DNA from: Haloactinopolyspora alba
GTDB lineage: Bacteria > Actinomycetota > Actinomycetes > Jiangellales > Jiangellaceae
DNA length: 64,000 nucleotides
Direction of reading: 5' to 3'
NCBI RefSeq assembly: GCF_003014555.1
Contig: NZ_PYGE01000007.1
Coordinates: forward strand, 1-64,000
Part shown: piece by piece, positions 27,919 to 36,980 of the stretch
How positions within the stretch are numbered: position 1 is the stretch's first letter
Layout: every line of letters begins with the position of its first letter
The notes under the pieces: model-generated
The model's database searches: none
Seen by the model: the letters and a program-made list of their open reading frames with translations, nothing else
Told to the model about the DNA's origin: nothing
Translations under genes and position numbers: made by a program

Positions 27919-29294
27919 GTGAACCGACCCAGTCCGAGTACGTCGACGCCACGGAGCGCGAGCCCGATGCCGGCCCGGCGCCCGTCGTCGCCGTGGTCGG
28001 CCGGCCGAACGTGGGCAAGTCGACCCTGGTCAACCGCATTCTCGGGCGTCGCGAGGCGGTCGTCGAGGACGTCCCGGGGGTGACCCGCGACCGGGTCGCC
28101 TACGACACCGTCTGGGCGGGGCACCCGTTCACGCTCCTGGACACCGGCGGGTGGGACCCGGACGGTCAGGGCATGCAGGCCAGCATCACCACGCAGGCCG
28201 AGCTCGCCGTCGCGGCGTCCGACGTGGTGGTGTTCGTGGTCGACGCGGTCGTGGGTGCCACCGACGACGACGACGCGGTGGTGCGCGTGTTGCGCCGATC
28301 CGGCAAGCCGGTGGTGCTGGTGGCGAACAAGGTCGACGGCTCGAGCCGCGAGGCCGACGCGGCCGCGTTGTGGAACCTGGCGCTGGGTGAGCCGCATCCG
28401 GTGTCCGCCCTGCACGGACGTGGCAGTGGCGACATGCTGGACGCGGTCGTCGAGGCGTTGCCGGAGGCGCCGCCGGAGTCGTTCGACGACGAGGACGCGG
28501 GCCCTCGGCGCATCGCGCTGCTCGGCAAGCCGAACGTCGGCAAGTCGAGCCTGCTCAACCGCCTCGCCGGAGAGGACCGCGTGGTGGTCGACGAGGTGGC
28601 GGGCACCACCGTCGACCCGATCGACGAGGTCATCGAGCTGGGGGAGCGGCCCTGGCGGTTCGTCGACACGGCCGGCATCCGGCGACGCGTGCACGAGGCC
28701 TCCGGCGCGGAGTACTTCGCGTCGCTGCGCACGGCGGCCGCGCTCGAGCGGTGCGAGGTCGCCGTCGTCCTGGTCGACGCCAGCGACCCGCTGACCGAGC
28801 AGGACCTGCGGATCATCTCGATGGTCGAGGAGTCCGGCCGCGCGCTGGTCCTGGCCTACAACAAGTGGGACCTGCTGGACGACGATCGCCGCGAGACGCT
28901 GGAGCGCGAGATCGACCGTCAGCTCGCGCACGTGCGGTGGGCGCCGCGGGTGAACGTCTCGGCGCGCACCGGATGGCACGTGGACCGGCTGGTGCGGGGG
29001 CTGGACACGGCGTTGGACGGCTGGGCCACGCGGGTGCCGACGTCGCGGCTGAACGGCTTCCTCGGCGAGCTGGTCGCGGGGCAGCCGCATCCGGTCCGCG
29101 GCGGCAAGCAGCCGCGCATCCTCTTCGCCACCCAGGCCGACATCAAGCCTCCGCGGTTCGTGCTGTTCACGACCGGTTTCCTCGAGGCGTCGTACCGGCG
29201 GTTCGTGGAGCGGCGGCTGCGTGAGGAGTTCGGCTTCCCCGGAACGCCCATCGAGATCTCGATGAAGGTCCGCGAGCGGCGCTCTCGCCGCTGA
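27915..29294 (+). CDS. der: Ribosome biogenesis GTPase Der (EngA)
   Basis: 459 residues with two tandem GTPase domains. The first has the P-loop GRPNVGKST (29-37), [11 protein letters not shown] and NKVD. The second has [20 protein letters not shown] and NKWD. A KH-like domain follows ([11 protein letters not shown]...[20 protein letters not shown]). It is needed for 50S assembly. It is the last gene of the conserved block, and the 595-bp gap after it marks the edge of the accessory region. Confidence 0.96.
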   Translation: MSEPTQSEYVDATEREPDAGPAPVVAVVGRPNVGKSTLVNRILGRREAVVEDVPGVTRDRVAYDTVWAGHPFTLLDTGGWDPDGQGMQASITTQAELAVAASDVVVFVVDAVVGATDDDDAVVRVLRRSGKPVVLVANKVDGSSREADAAALWNLALGEPHPVSALHGRGSGDMLDAVVEALPEAPPESFDDEDAGPRRIALLGKPNVGKSSLLNRLAGEDRVVVDEVAGTTVDPIDEVIELGERPWRFVDTAGIRRRVHEASGAEYFASLRTAAALERCEVAVVLVDASDPLTEQDLRIISMVEESGRALVLAYNKWDLLDDDRRETLEREIDRQLAHVRWAPRVNVSARTGWHVDRLVRGLDTALDGWATRVPTSRLNGFLGELVAGQPHPVRGGKQPRILFATQADIKPPRFVLFTTGFLEASYRRFVERRLREEFGFPGTPIEISMKVRERRSRR

Positions 29295-29433
29295 GCCGCC
29301 GCCTGCGATCGCGCTGTCCGCCCGCTGTTCGCCGCTGTTCGCGTGCTCGTGCCGCCGTCCCCTGGTGTGCTTTCGCGGCCATTGGGGTGAGGCGGGTACC
29401 TCGTGGCCGCGGTGCCGCGGTGGGCGGCCGGTA

Positions 29434-29796
29434 GTCACATGATCGTCTCCGACGCCGTCGAGCGACGTGACACGGCGCGGGTGACCACGTGGCTCGTCAG
29501 GGGTGAGCGAGCGCGCCCGGTTCGCCGGGATTGTGGAACGCTCCGGCGAGCCACGTCGCCGTCGTCGCAGTCCGCGGCGGCGGCTTCCGCATCGTCAGTC
29601 CAGTCATCAGTCCAGTCCTCTGTCCGGCGACGATCAGGTGACATCTCGTGCGTCCGAGCGGCTGGGGCGTCACCTGATCATCTGCTGTCCGGAACCTGGA
29701 CATGATCAGGTGACGCCCGTGCGCTTCAGCTGGGCTGTCCCGTCACCTGATCGCTCCGGTGCGGGCGATCAGGTGCGAAGAACGCGATCAGGTGAC
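29434..29796. repeat. cluster of GATCAGGTGAC repeats in alternating orientation
   Basis: GATCAGGTGAC occurs at 29632 (+), 29669 (-), 29704 (+), 29742 (-) and 29786 (+), with a shorter copy GATCAGGTG at 29767 (+) and a variant GTCACATGATC at 29434 (-). The first two and next two form 12-bp-arm hairpins with loops of about 25 nt. The gap 29295-29888 holds no credible gene, and this array is its only clear structure. Confidence 0.85.
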
Positions 29797-29839
29797 GTCG
29801 TCGCGCGGTGCGGGTGGTGGGGGAGGTTCGTTGGTGCTA

Positions 29840-29865
29840 TGGTTCATTAGTCAAGTAATGAACCA
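29840..29865. promoter_or_regulatory. operator-like inverted repeat before gntR
   Basis: TGGTTCATTA (29840-29849) and its exact complement (29856-29865) are separated by 6 nt. The element is AT-rich against its surroundings and lies 24 bp upstream of the gntR start. It is the likely autoregulatory site of the YtrA-type regulator. Confidence 0.65.
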
Positions 29866-29888
29866 AGGAGCCAGCAGAGGGGGTGTCG

Positions 29889-30257
29889 ATGTTCGACGAG
29901 CGCAGCCCGATCTACTTCCAGATCGCGGACGCCATCAAGAACGACATCCTCAGCGGAGAACTCGAGGCCGAGGACCAGGTCATGTCCACGAACCAGTACG
30001 CCGCGCACTTCCGGATCAACCCGGCCACAGCAGCGAAGGGATTCCAGCAGCTCGTCGACGAGGGCATCATCTACAAGCGCCGCGGCGTCGGCATGTTCGT
30101 GAGCCCGGACGCGCGAGCGAAGCTTCTCGAGCAGCGCCGGCAACGATTCTTCGCCGAGGTCGTCGAGCCGATGGTCGCCGAAGCGCACGTCATCGGCATC
30201 CCCCTCGAGCAGATCGTGGACCGCATCAACGCACTGAACGGGAAGGAGGACGCATGA
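29889..30257 (+). CDS. GntR-family regulator, YtrA subfamily
   Basis: 122 residues. An N-terminal winged helix (PIYFQIADAIKNDILSGELEAEDQVMSTNQYAAHFRINPATAAKGF) is followed only by a short dimerisation helix pair, which is the YtrA hallmark. Such proteins repress adjacent ABC exporter genes and respond to cell-envelope stress. ATG 29889 has AGAGGGG 6 nt upstream. It overlaps the next ABC gene by 4 nt and has a 10-bp-arm inverted repeat upstream. Confidence 0.88.
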   Translation: MFDERSPIYFQIADAIKNDILSGELEAEDQVMSTNQYAAHFRINPATAAKGFQQLVDEGIIYKRRGVGMFVSPDARAKLLEQRRQRFFAEVVEPMVAEAHVIGIPLEQIVDRINALNGKEDA

Positions 30258-31129
30258 CCCTGGGAATCGACGTCCAGGGCCTGACGGTCCGGTTCGGCGA
30301 CGTCACCGCCGTCGACGACCTGTCCGTGCGGCTGGCCGGCGGAAAGATCTACGGGCTGCTCGGGCGCAACGGCTCGGGGAAGACGACGCTCATGTCGGCG
30401 ATCGCGGCGTTCCTTCAGGCCGATCGCGGGCGCGTTCTCGTCGACGGTGAGCAGCCGTACGAGAACCCCGCGGTCACCGAGCAGATCTGCCTCGTCCGCG
30501 ACAGCGGCGACCTCGCCGACCAGGATTCCGCACGCGCCGCTCTGAAGCGGGCGGCGAAGTTCCGGCCGAACTGGGACGCCGAGTTCGCCGAGCGGTTGAT
30601 CGAGTTGTTCCGGGTGCCCACGAGACGGGGTGTCGCCAGGATGTCTCGTGGCCAGCGCTCGGCGCTCGGCGTCACCGTCGGGCTGGCCTCACGGGCTCCG
30701 GTGACGATGCTGGACGAGTCGTACTTCGGCATGGACGCACCGTCGCGGTACGCGTTCTACGACGTACTGCTCGAGGACTACATCGAGCACCCGCGCACCA
30801 TCGTCATCTCCACGCATCTGATCGAGGAGGTCACGCGCCTGTTCGAGGAGGTCGTGATCATCGACCAGGGCCGGCTCGTCGCGCACGACGAGACCGAGGC
30901 GCTGCGGATGCGCGGTGCGGCGGTGACCGGAGCAGTGTCCGCGGTCGAGGCGTTCACCGACGGCATGACCGTCCTCGCCGAACGGCGGCTCGGAGGGACG
31001 AAGTCGGTCACCGTCTTCGGGGCGATGGGCGCCGAGCAGCGGGCGCGAGCGTCGGAGTTCGACGTCGAGCTGGAGCCCGTCGCGTTGCAGGACCTGTTCG
31101 TGCACCTGACGAAGGAGGCGCCGAGGTGA
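30254..31129 (+). CDS. ABC transporter ATP-binding protein (YtrB/E-like)
   Basis: 291 residues. Walker A is GRNGSGKTT (about 36-44). The signature is MSRGQRSA instead of LSGGQ. Walker B is VTMLDES rather than LLDEP, followed by GMD (D-loop) and ISTHLIEE (H-loop). The core residues for ATP binding remain, so it is probably active but belongs to the divergent YtrA-associated group. The last 70 residues form a regulatory domain. It is cotranscribed with gntR and the next membrane gene. Confidence 0.85.
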   Translation: MTLGIDVQGLTVRFGDVTAVDDLSVRLAGGKIYGLLGRNGSGKTTLMSAIAAFLQADRGRVLVDGEQPYENPAVTEQICLVRDSGDLADQDSARAALKRAAKFRPNWDAEFAERLIELFRVPTRRGVARMSRGQRSALGVTVGLASRAPVTMLDESYFGMDAPSRYAFYDVLLEDYIEHPRTIVISTHLIEEVTRLFEEVVIIDQGRLVAHDETEALRMRGAAVTGAVSAVEAFTDGMTVLAERRLGGTKSVTVFGAMGAEQRARASEFDVELEPVALQDLFVHLTKEAPR

Positions 31130-31869
31130 GCTCGATCACGTACCGCAAGGCCGGGCTCGTCAGCCGGGACGTGTTGTGGGCGCTGCGGATCTCGGCGGGG
31201 TGGTTCGCGGCCATCGTCGTCGTCGTGTTCCTCGGCATCGGCGTGGGCATCGAACTCGCCGGCGGGCTCGACGGCTCGACGCCGAACAGCGTCTGGGAGA
31301 CCTCCGCCTATGCGACGCGCTACTGGCCGATGGCGATGGGCATCATGCTCACGCCCTTCTACCTGCCCGTCTGCGTCGCCAGCGGAGTGACCCGGCGCAG
31401 TTTCGGGATCGGCGCGGCGCTGGTGGTGGCCGGGCTCGCCGCGGTGATGGCCGTCCTCGAGGGCGTCGGGTACATCGTGGAACACGGCCTGTACGCACTC
31501 GCCGACAGCACGCCGCAGTTCGAGTCGCCGCACCTGTTCGACTCCGGCCTGCACATCTGGGTGAGCATGCCGGAGGTGTGGATCACGGTGTGCGGCAACG
31601 TCGCCGCCGGCTGGCTGATCGGGTCGGTCTACTACCGGTGGGGCTGGCTGTGGCCGACGCTCGCGTTGCCGCTGCTCGTCGTTCCCACACTCGCGGTGGA
31701 AGCCGCGATGTCGGTCGGGTGGCCGGGCGACGTGATGATCGGCGTGCTGGGCGTCGACCGTGCGCCGCTCGGCGTCGCGATCCCGGCGTCGCTGGTGATC
31801 ATCGCGCTGACCCTCTGGGGAACCCATCGCCTCGTCCGCACCACCGCCGTCCGGCCACGGCGCGCCTAG
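31126..31869 (+). CDS. ABC transporter membrane protein (putative permease)
   Basis: 247 residues with about six hydrophobic segments (AGWFAAIVVVVFLGIGVGI, YWPMAMGIMLTPFYLPVCVA, ALVVAGLAAVMAVLEGVGYI and others). There is no recognised catalytic motif. Its 4-nt overlap with the ATPase and its place in the operon identify it as the probable permease of this exporter. Confidence 0.72.
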   Translation: MSSITYRKAGLVSRDVLWALRISAGWFAAIVVVVFLGIGVGIELAGGLDGSTPNSVWETSAYATRYWPMAMGIMLTPFYLPVCVASGVTRRSFGIGAALVVAGLAAVMAVLEGVGYIVEHGLYALADSTPQFESPHLFDSGLHIWVSMPEVWITVCGNVAAGWLIGSVYYRWGWLWPTLALPLLVVPTLAVEAAMSVGWPGDVMIGVLGVDRAPLGVAIPASLVIIALTLWGTHRLVRTTAVRPRRA

Positions 31870-31894
31870 CCCGAACGTCAGGAGGAATCGACCC

Positions 31895-32818
31895 ATGTCG
31901 ATCATCGAAGTCGCGAACCTGCGCAAGACCTACGGCAGCACCGTCGCCGTCGACGACGTGTCGTTCCACGTCGAGGAGGGCGAGATCTTCGGCATCCTCG
32001 GCCCGAACGGTGCGGGCAAGACCACCACGGTCGAATGCATCGAGGGGCTGCGCCGCCCGGACGACGGCACGATCCGGGTGCTGGGGCTCGACCCCACCCG
32101 CGACCGCCTCGAACTGCGACTGAAGGTCGGCGCACAGTTGCAGGAGAGCGAGCTTCCGGAGAAGCTCTCGGTCCGCGAAGCGCTGGAGCTGTACGCGTCG
32201 TTCTACCCAGATCCGGCGGATCCGCAGGTGCTGATGACCGAGCTGGGCCTGGCCGGCAAGGCGGACACGAAGTTCGGCAAACTCTCCGGCGGTCAGCGCC
32301 AGCGGCTGTCGATCGCCCTGGCGCTGATCGGCAACCCCAGCGTGGCGGTTCTGGACGAGCTGACCACCGGCCTCGATCCGCAGGCACGCCGGGACACGTG
32401 GCAGTTGGTGGAGAACATCCGCGCGCGTGGCGTGACGATCGTGCTGGTCACACATCTGATGGACGAGGCGCAGCGGCTGTGCGACCGGCTGGCGGTCATC
32501 GACGCCGGGCGTGTGGTGGCCGTGGACAGCCCCGCGGGGCTGGTCGACCGGGTCTCGGACGAGATGCGCGTGGCGTTCCGCCCCTCCGCGCCGCTGGACG
32601 TGTCGATCCTGGCCGACCTGCCGGAGGTGACCGAGGTCAGCCGCAACGGCGAGCACGTCGTGGTCACCGGCACCGGCGACCTGCTGTACCCGCTGGTGAC
32701 GACGCTGGCTGCGCACGACGTCGCCGCCGTCGAGCTTCGCACCGAGCACGCCAACCTCGAGGACGCCTTCGTCACGCTGACCGGGCGTTCCTTCGACGAG
32801 GAACCGACCGCGGCCTGA
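31895..32818 (+). CDS. ABC exporter ATP-binding protein (DrrA/CcmA type)
   Basis: 307 residues. Walker A is GPNGAGKTT (about 37-45), then a Q-loop (QLQESELPEKL), the canonical signature LSGGQRQRLS, Walker B VAVLDELTTGLD and the H-loop LVTHLMDEAQ. A C-terminal domain of about 80 residues is like DrrA. It has AGGAGG upstream of ATG 31895. With the following permease it forms a second, complete exporter in the gntR operon. Drug or peptide export is a family-level inference. Confidence 0.88.
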   Translation: MSIIEVANLRKTYGSTVAVDDVSFHVEEGEIFGILGPNGAGKTTTVECIEGLRRPDDGTIRVLGLDPTRDRLELRLKVGAQLQESELPEKLSVREALELYASFYPDPADPQVLMTELGLAGKADTKFGKLSGGQRQRLSIALALIGNPSVAVLDELTTGLDPQARRDTWQLVENIRARGVTIVLVTHLMDEAQRLCDRLAVIDAGRVVAVDSPAGLVDRVSDEMRVAFRPSAPLDVSILADLPEVTEVSRNGEHVVVTGTGDLLYPLVTTLAAHDVAAVELRTEHANLEDAFVTLTGRSFDEEPTAA

Positions 32819-32839
32819 GCCCGCACGAGGAGAGTCACG

Positions 32840-33571
32840 ATGTCCACACTGACCACGATCACCGGGGTCGAGGCGAAGCTGTTCCTCCGCGACGCGACCG
32901 CGGCCATCATGACGTTCGCGTTGCCGGTGGGCCTGTTGGCCATCTTCGGTTCGATCGGCATGGGGGAGGGCGCCGACGCGCAGAACGTGCCCGAGTCGTT
33001 CGTCCCGGTGATGGCGCTGTCCCTGGCTGTGGCGATGCTGGGTCTGAGCGTGCTGCCCACCGTGCTGGGGACGTACCGCGAGAAGGGGATTCTGCGCAGG
33101 CTGTCGGTGACACCCGTCAACCCGGTGAACGTGCTGTCGGCGCAGCTGCTGGTCAACCTCGGTGCCGCGGTGGTCTCGTCGGCGGTCGTGCTGGTGCTGG
33201 CGGCGACCGCGTTCGGGCTGGGCAGTCCGCAGAACATCCCCGCGTTCGTCGTCGGGTTCGCGCTGACGGCCGCGGCACTGTTCTCGATCGGCCTGCTGGT
33301 CTCGGCCCTCGCCCCCTCCGGCAAATCGGCCACGTCCATCGGCATGCTGTTGTTCTTCCCCAGCATGTTCTTCGCCGGTGTCTGGACGCCGGGTGAGCTG
33401 ATGCCCGACTGGGCCGAACCGGTACGCGAGGTCAGCCCGCTGGGCGCCGGAATGGAGGCGATGCAGGACGCGTGGGACGGTGGCTGGGGCGGTGCGGCCA
33501 ACCTGGTCGCGCTGGTCGTGGCAGTCCTGGTGGCCGGCAGCCTCGGGGCACGATTCTTCCGCTGGGAGTGA
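32840..33571 (+). CDS. ABC-2 type exporter permease
   Basis: 243 residues with six hydrophobic segments in the ABC-2 arrangement. The YREKGILRRLSVTPVNPVNVLSAQLL segment is the conserved coupling-region motif, and the LLFFPSMFFAGVWTP segment is typical of DrrB-like permeases. It pairs with the preceding ATPase (22-nt gap, CGAGGAGAG upstream). It is the last gene of the gntR operon. Confidence 0.87.
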   Translation: MSTLTTITGVEAKLFLRDATAAIMTFALPVGLLAIFGSIGMGEGADAQNVPESFVPVMALSLAVAMLGLSVLPTVLGTYREKGILRRLSVTPVNPVNVLSAQLLVNLGAAVVSSAVVLVLAATAFGLGSPQNIPAFVVGFALTAAALFSIGLLVSALAPSGKSATSIGMLLFFPSMFFAGVWTPGELMPDWAEPVREVSPLGAGMEAMQDAWDGGWGGAANLVALVVAVLVAGSLGARFFRWE

Positions 33572-33645
33572 CGACGGCGTCGCCGGCCGGTGATCGGAGA
33601 CGCCGGCTGGGCGGGTCGCGCACGCAGCGCCCCGGTGATTGTTCC

Positions 33646-33669
33646 GCGCCCCGGGGCGCCGTGTATGCT
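33646..33669 (+). promoter_or_regulatory. tRNA-Pro promoter region with a 14-bp palindrome
   Basis: A -10 box TATGCT (33664-33669) lies 17 bp before the tRNA. The preceding bases 33646-33659 form the perfect palindrome GCGCCCCGGGGCGC, which may be the terminator of the upstream ABC operon overlapping the tRNA promoter. Confidence 0.5.
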
Positions 33670-33685
33670 GCCTCCCGGCGGTGCA

Positions 33686-33759
33686 CGGGCTGTGGCGCAG
33701 TTTGGTAGCGCACGTGACTGGGGGTCACGGGGTCGCAGGTTCAAATCCTGTCAGCCCGA
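33686..33759 (+). tRNA. tRNA-Pro (anticodon GGG)
   Basis: A 74-nt cloverleaf. The acceptor stem is CGGGCTG/CAGCCCG, the D-arm GCGCAGTTTGGTAGCGC. The anticodon stem is CGTGA/TCACG with loop CTGGGGG (anticodon GGG at 33720-33722), and the T-arm GCAGG-TTCAAAT-CCTGT. The 3' CCA is not encoded. It reads CCC codons. Confidence 0.96.
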
Positions 33760-33769
33760 CACGTACACG

Positions 33770-33799
33770 ATGCCCCGTTGGCCAAGGTCAACGGGGCAT
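33770..33799 (+). terminator. tRNA-Pro terminator hairpin
   Basis: A perfect 11-bp stem, ATGCCCCGTTG (33770-33780) against 33789-33799, with an 8-nt loop, lies 10 nt after the tRNA. It also lies between the tRNA and the convergent luxR-type gene. Confidence 0.85.
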
Positions 33800-33836
33800 T
33801 CGCATGCCCGCCCGGCCAACACGACGCCTCGGCCGG

Positions 33837-36752
33837 TCACCCCTCCGCGCGGCCGGGGGCCGGATCGGAGTCGTCACCGGCCAGGCGGGTCTTCAGTTCG
33901 TCGCGTGACCGAAGGCCGAGCTTGCGGAGCGCGTTCGAGACGTGCGTCTCGACGGTCCGCGGGGAGACGAAGAGGTCCGCAGCGATCTCCCGGTTCGTTC
34001 TGCCGGCCGCGGCGAGTTCGGAGATCTCACGTTCGCGATCGGAGAGGTCGTGCCCGTGGGCGCGGCGTCCGCCCCGCCAGGGGTAGGGCACCGGGACCCC
34101 GAACCGGCGCATCGCACGAGTGACACGGGCGATGTCGCGGATGGCCGACATCGTGCCGTACGCGCGCAGGGCGCGCTCGAGGAGCGCGGGCCCGTCGTCG
34201 GAACCGGCCCCGGACCGCAGCACGCCGAGTCGCTCGGTGGCCTGTGCTTCCAGGTAGGGGAGACCGGCTTCGGCGAGCGTCCGTCTGGCCGACTCCATCA
34301 GCGCGTCCGCCCGGACGTCGTCGCCTTCGACGTGGGCCACGGCCGCCTGGCAGGTATGCAGCGCGGACATCGCCAGCGGAGCGTCCACCGCGTCCAGTCC
34401 TGCGGCGAGCTCCTCGGTGACCGTTCGGGCCCCGTCGGCGTCGCCGGAGGCTATCAAGGCGTCGACGAGGCACACGGCGGCTTCGGCGGCCCATACCCAG
34501 ATGCCCTTGTGGCGAGCCACGTCGACGGCGGCGGAGGCTTCATGGACGCTGCCGTCGACGTCGTCGAGTGTCAGCAACAGGCGGGCTCGCGATGCGCGGG
34601 CGGGAATGAGCGGCCAGACAGCGCCGACCTCCTCGCAGTCGGCGATCAACGCGCGCAGCTGCGCCGCGGCATCGGTCGCGCTGCCACCGGCGGAGAGCAT
34701 CTGGCCGTGCAACAACCGGCCGTCGAGCGACGTGGCACCGAACGCCGACGTGCGGCGGGCCAGCTCCTGAGCGCGCGCCGCCAGCCCGTCCCATCGTCCG
34801 GCGGCGTGGTCGACGAGGGCGGCGACGAGTTCGTTGACCTCGGTCACGCGGAGATACTCGGCACGTTCGGCGACCCGCCGACCATCGGCGAGCAGACTCT
34901 CGGCACGTTTCACATGACCGAGGTGCAAGGCGGCCTGGGCCCAGTTGGTGCACGCACGGGCGTGTTCGCGAGGGTGGGCACGCATGGTGTCGTCGTGGCG
35001 CATGTGTTCGACGAGCGGCCAGGCGTCGGGACGGCCCTGCTCCAACAGCAGGGAGGCCCGGGCGATCCGCACCGCGAGCTCGACGTCGGGGTGGCCGGTT
35101 CCGCGGGCGACCCGTTCGGCCTCGTCGCATCGCGCCGTGTGGTGCCCGATCGTCCGGTCGGCAACGGTCTCTGGCGCGGCCAGGGTGGCCAGCGCCCGGG
35201 CGTGGAGGTCGGGCCGGGTATGGAGGTCGTCGACGGCGCGCTCGATCTCCCGGTAGCCCTCGAGGGCCAGGCCGTGTTGGCGACGCAACCGGCCCAGGGC
35301 GAACCGGAGCTCGCCACGAACCGCCGACGAGAGCCCGTCAGAGGTGAGGAGCCGGGTGAGGATGGGCACGGCATCGGAATGAGCCAGTCCGTCGACCGCG
35401 GCGCGCCCCAGCTTGGTGGCCAGACGCAGCCTGTCGTCGATCGAGAGGTCCGGGACCTCGGTGGCCCGGAGGAGGAACACGGCGGCGGCCGCGTCGTTGC
35501 CGTGTCGGATGGCCTGGTCGGCCGCGATCTCGGCGTACCGGACGAAGTCGGCGCTCTGGCCGGCGCGGTCGTAGTGGTGGGCGATCCGAGCCGCCGCGAG
35601 CGGATCGTCGCCCTGTTCGAGGGCCTGGGCGACGCGCAGGTGCAGCCATCGACGGTTCGGCGCCGGTACCGCCTCGTAGACGATCTGCTGAGCCAGGACG
35701 TGGCGGAATCGGCTTTTCCCGTCCTGGTCGTGCAACAGCCCAGCGGCCTCGGCGGCGCCGAGGGCACCGGACACCTGTCGAGCGTCATGCCCGGTCACGT
35801 CGGTGAGCAGGGCCGGATCCACGCTCGGCCCGACGACGGCGGCCACGTCGACGATCTCGCGCGGCACCGGGTCGAGGGCGGCGAGGCGGTGCCGGACGAC
35901 GTCGCGCAGCGCCGTGGACACCGACAGGGCGGCGAGCGCATCCGGACGGCTCGGGATGTCAGCGGGCGGAAGACGCTCGAGAAGGGTGCGGAGGACCTCC
36001 TCGACGACGAACGGTACGCCGCCGGTGGTCTCGAACAACGCCACCGCCGTCGGATCGGGGACGTCCTCGGCCAGGATGTGCCGGGCCAGCTCGCCGACCT
36101 CCGCGGCATCCAGCGGGGCGAGGCTGACGGACGACGCCGGCCCTTCCGGGGCGCGGGCGAACGCTTCGGCGACGGGGAGTGGGCCGTTCTCGGTGCGCGT
36201 GGTGACGACGACGGCGAGATCCGGCGGTTGGTGGGCGGCAAGAAACGCGAGAAAGTCGAAGGTGCCGCTCTCGGCCCAATGCAGGTCCTCGAGCACGAGT
36301 ACCGCCGGTCCGAGGTGCCGGAGCAGCTCGACGGTGGCTCGGAAGATGCGGTACCGCGCGGCGGACTGGTCCGGCAGCGGGTCCGGGGGCGGGGGGAGTA
36401 CATGCGCCAGTTCGGGCATCAGCGGCGCCAAGGCGCCGATCACCGGGCTCATTCCTGAAGAGTCGATCTGATCGACGTGGTGAGTGACGGCATCGAGGAC
36501 GGGACCGAGCGGCAGGGGATCCTGCAGATGCTGGCAATGACCGATGAGGAAGCGGGTTCCGCCGAGGTCGGAGGCGACCAGTTCCCGGATCAGCCTGCTC
36601 TTACCGATCCCGGCCTCGCCGTCGACGATCACGAGAGACGGCGATGCGGCCACCGCCGACCGGACGCGTGAGAGTTCGGCCTCCCGCCCGACCAACACCG
36701 GCGACACTCCGGGCCGCGAACGGTGCGGTGCGAGGTCCCGAGGAATGGTCAT
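33837..36752 (-). CDS. LAL-type LuxR transcriptional regulator with AAA ATPase domain
   Basis: 971 residues. An N-terminal AAA/NACHT-like domain has Walker A GEAGIGKS (45-52) and the Walker B region VLVLEDLHWAESGTFDFL. A long helical TPR-like middle follows, then a C-terminal LuxR helix-turn-helix (DLSDREREISELAAAGRTNR, then REIAADLFVSPRTVETHVSN). This is the large ATP-binding LuxR class, often pathway activators in actinomycetes. Start ATG 36752 has GGAGGGGAG upstream. The longer frame to 36905 runs into a repeated upstream element. It diverges from that element (36783), a near copy of which precedes the protease gene, so a regulatory link between them is plausible. Confidence 0.87.
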   Translation of the reverse strand: MTIPRDLAPHRSRPGVSPVLVGREAELSRVRSAVAASPSLVIVDGEAGIGKSRLIRELVASDLGGTRFLIGHCQHLQDPLPLGPVLDAVTHHVDQIDSSGMSPVIGALAPLMPELAHVLPPPPDPLPDQSAARYRIFRATVELLRHLGPAVLVLEDLHWAESGTFDFLAFLAAHQPPDLAVVVTTRTENGPLPVAEAFARAPEGPASSVSLAPLDAAEVGELARHILAEDVPDPTAVALFETTGGVPFVVEEVLRTLLERLPPADIPSRPDALAALSVSTALRDVVRHRLAALDPVPREIVDVAAVVGPSVDPALLTDVTGHDARQVSGALGAAEAAGLLHDQDGKSRFRHVLAQQIVYEAVPAPNRRWLHLRVAQALEQGDDPLAAARIAHHYDRAGQSADFVRYAEIAADQAIRHGNDAAAAVFLLRATEVPDLSIDDRLRLATKLGRAAVDGLAHSDAVPILTRLLTSDGLSSAVRGELRFALGRLRRQHGLALEGYREIERAVDDLHTRPDLHARALATLAAPETVADRTIGHHTARCDEAERVARGTGHPDVELAVRIARASLLLEQGRPDAWPLVEHMRHDDTMRAHPREHARACTNWAQAALHLGHVKRAESLLADGRRVAERAEYLRVTEVNELVAALVDHAAGRWDGLAARAQELARRTSAFGATSLDGRLLHGQMLSAGGSATDAAAQLRALIADCEEVGAVWPLIPARASRARLLLTLDDVDGSVHEASAAVDVARHKGIWVWAAEAAVCLVDALIASGDADGARTVTEELAAGLDAVDAPLAMSALHTCQAAVAHVEGDDVRADALMESARRTLAEAGLPYLEAQATERLGVLRSGAGSDDGPALLERALRAYGTMSAIRDIARVTRAMRRFGVPVPYPWRGGRRAHGHDLSDREREISELAAAGRTNREIAADLFVSPRTVETHVSNALRKLGLRSRDELKTRLAGDDSDPAPGRAEG

Positions 36753-36782
36753 CAACTCCCCTCCGGGGCCTGGCTGCGATCG

Positions 36783-36980
36783 GCAAAAGTCAGTGTAGGT
36801 CACGGATGTGGCCCGCAGCTTTGGTGCGTACCCTCGCTGACCACCTGTCCCGATCCTGATCCCGCGTCGGCGCTCACCGGCGTGACTCGAGAAGGTGCGA
36901 TGCATTCAACGGGCACATCGATCCGGCGGTGATGGGCGCGCCGAGCGTGCGCACTGGCCGCGGCGGCGTCCGTGCTCGCG
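36783..36980 (+). repeat. duplicated upstream segment, copy A (decayed)
   Basis: About 200 bp that align with 37373-37580. Shared blocks include CAAAAGTCAGTGT, GGTCACGGATGT, CTGACCACCTGTCCCGATC, TCACCGGCGTGA and GATGGGCGCGCCGA, in the same order. Copy A lies between the luxR-type start and a broken signal peptide, copy B upstream of the intact protease. Confidence 0.85.

Noticed and set aside
29632-29796. CRISPR-like array
   Set aside because: Repeats are only 11 bp, alternate in orientation and have unequal spacing. No cas genes are present.
33942-36458. 838-residue plus-strand frame opposite the LuxR-type gene
   Set aside because: The minus strand encodes Walker motifs and a LuxR helix-turn-helix. 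The plus frame shows no domain.
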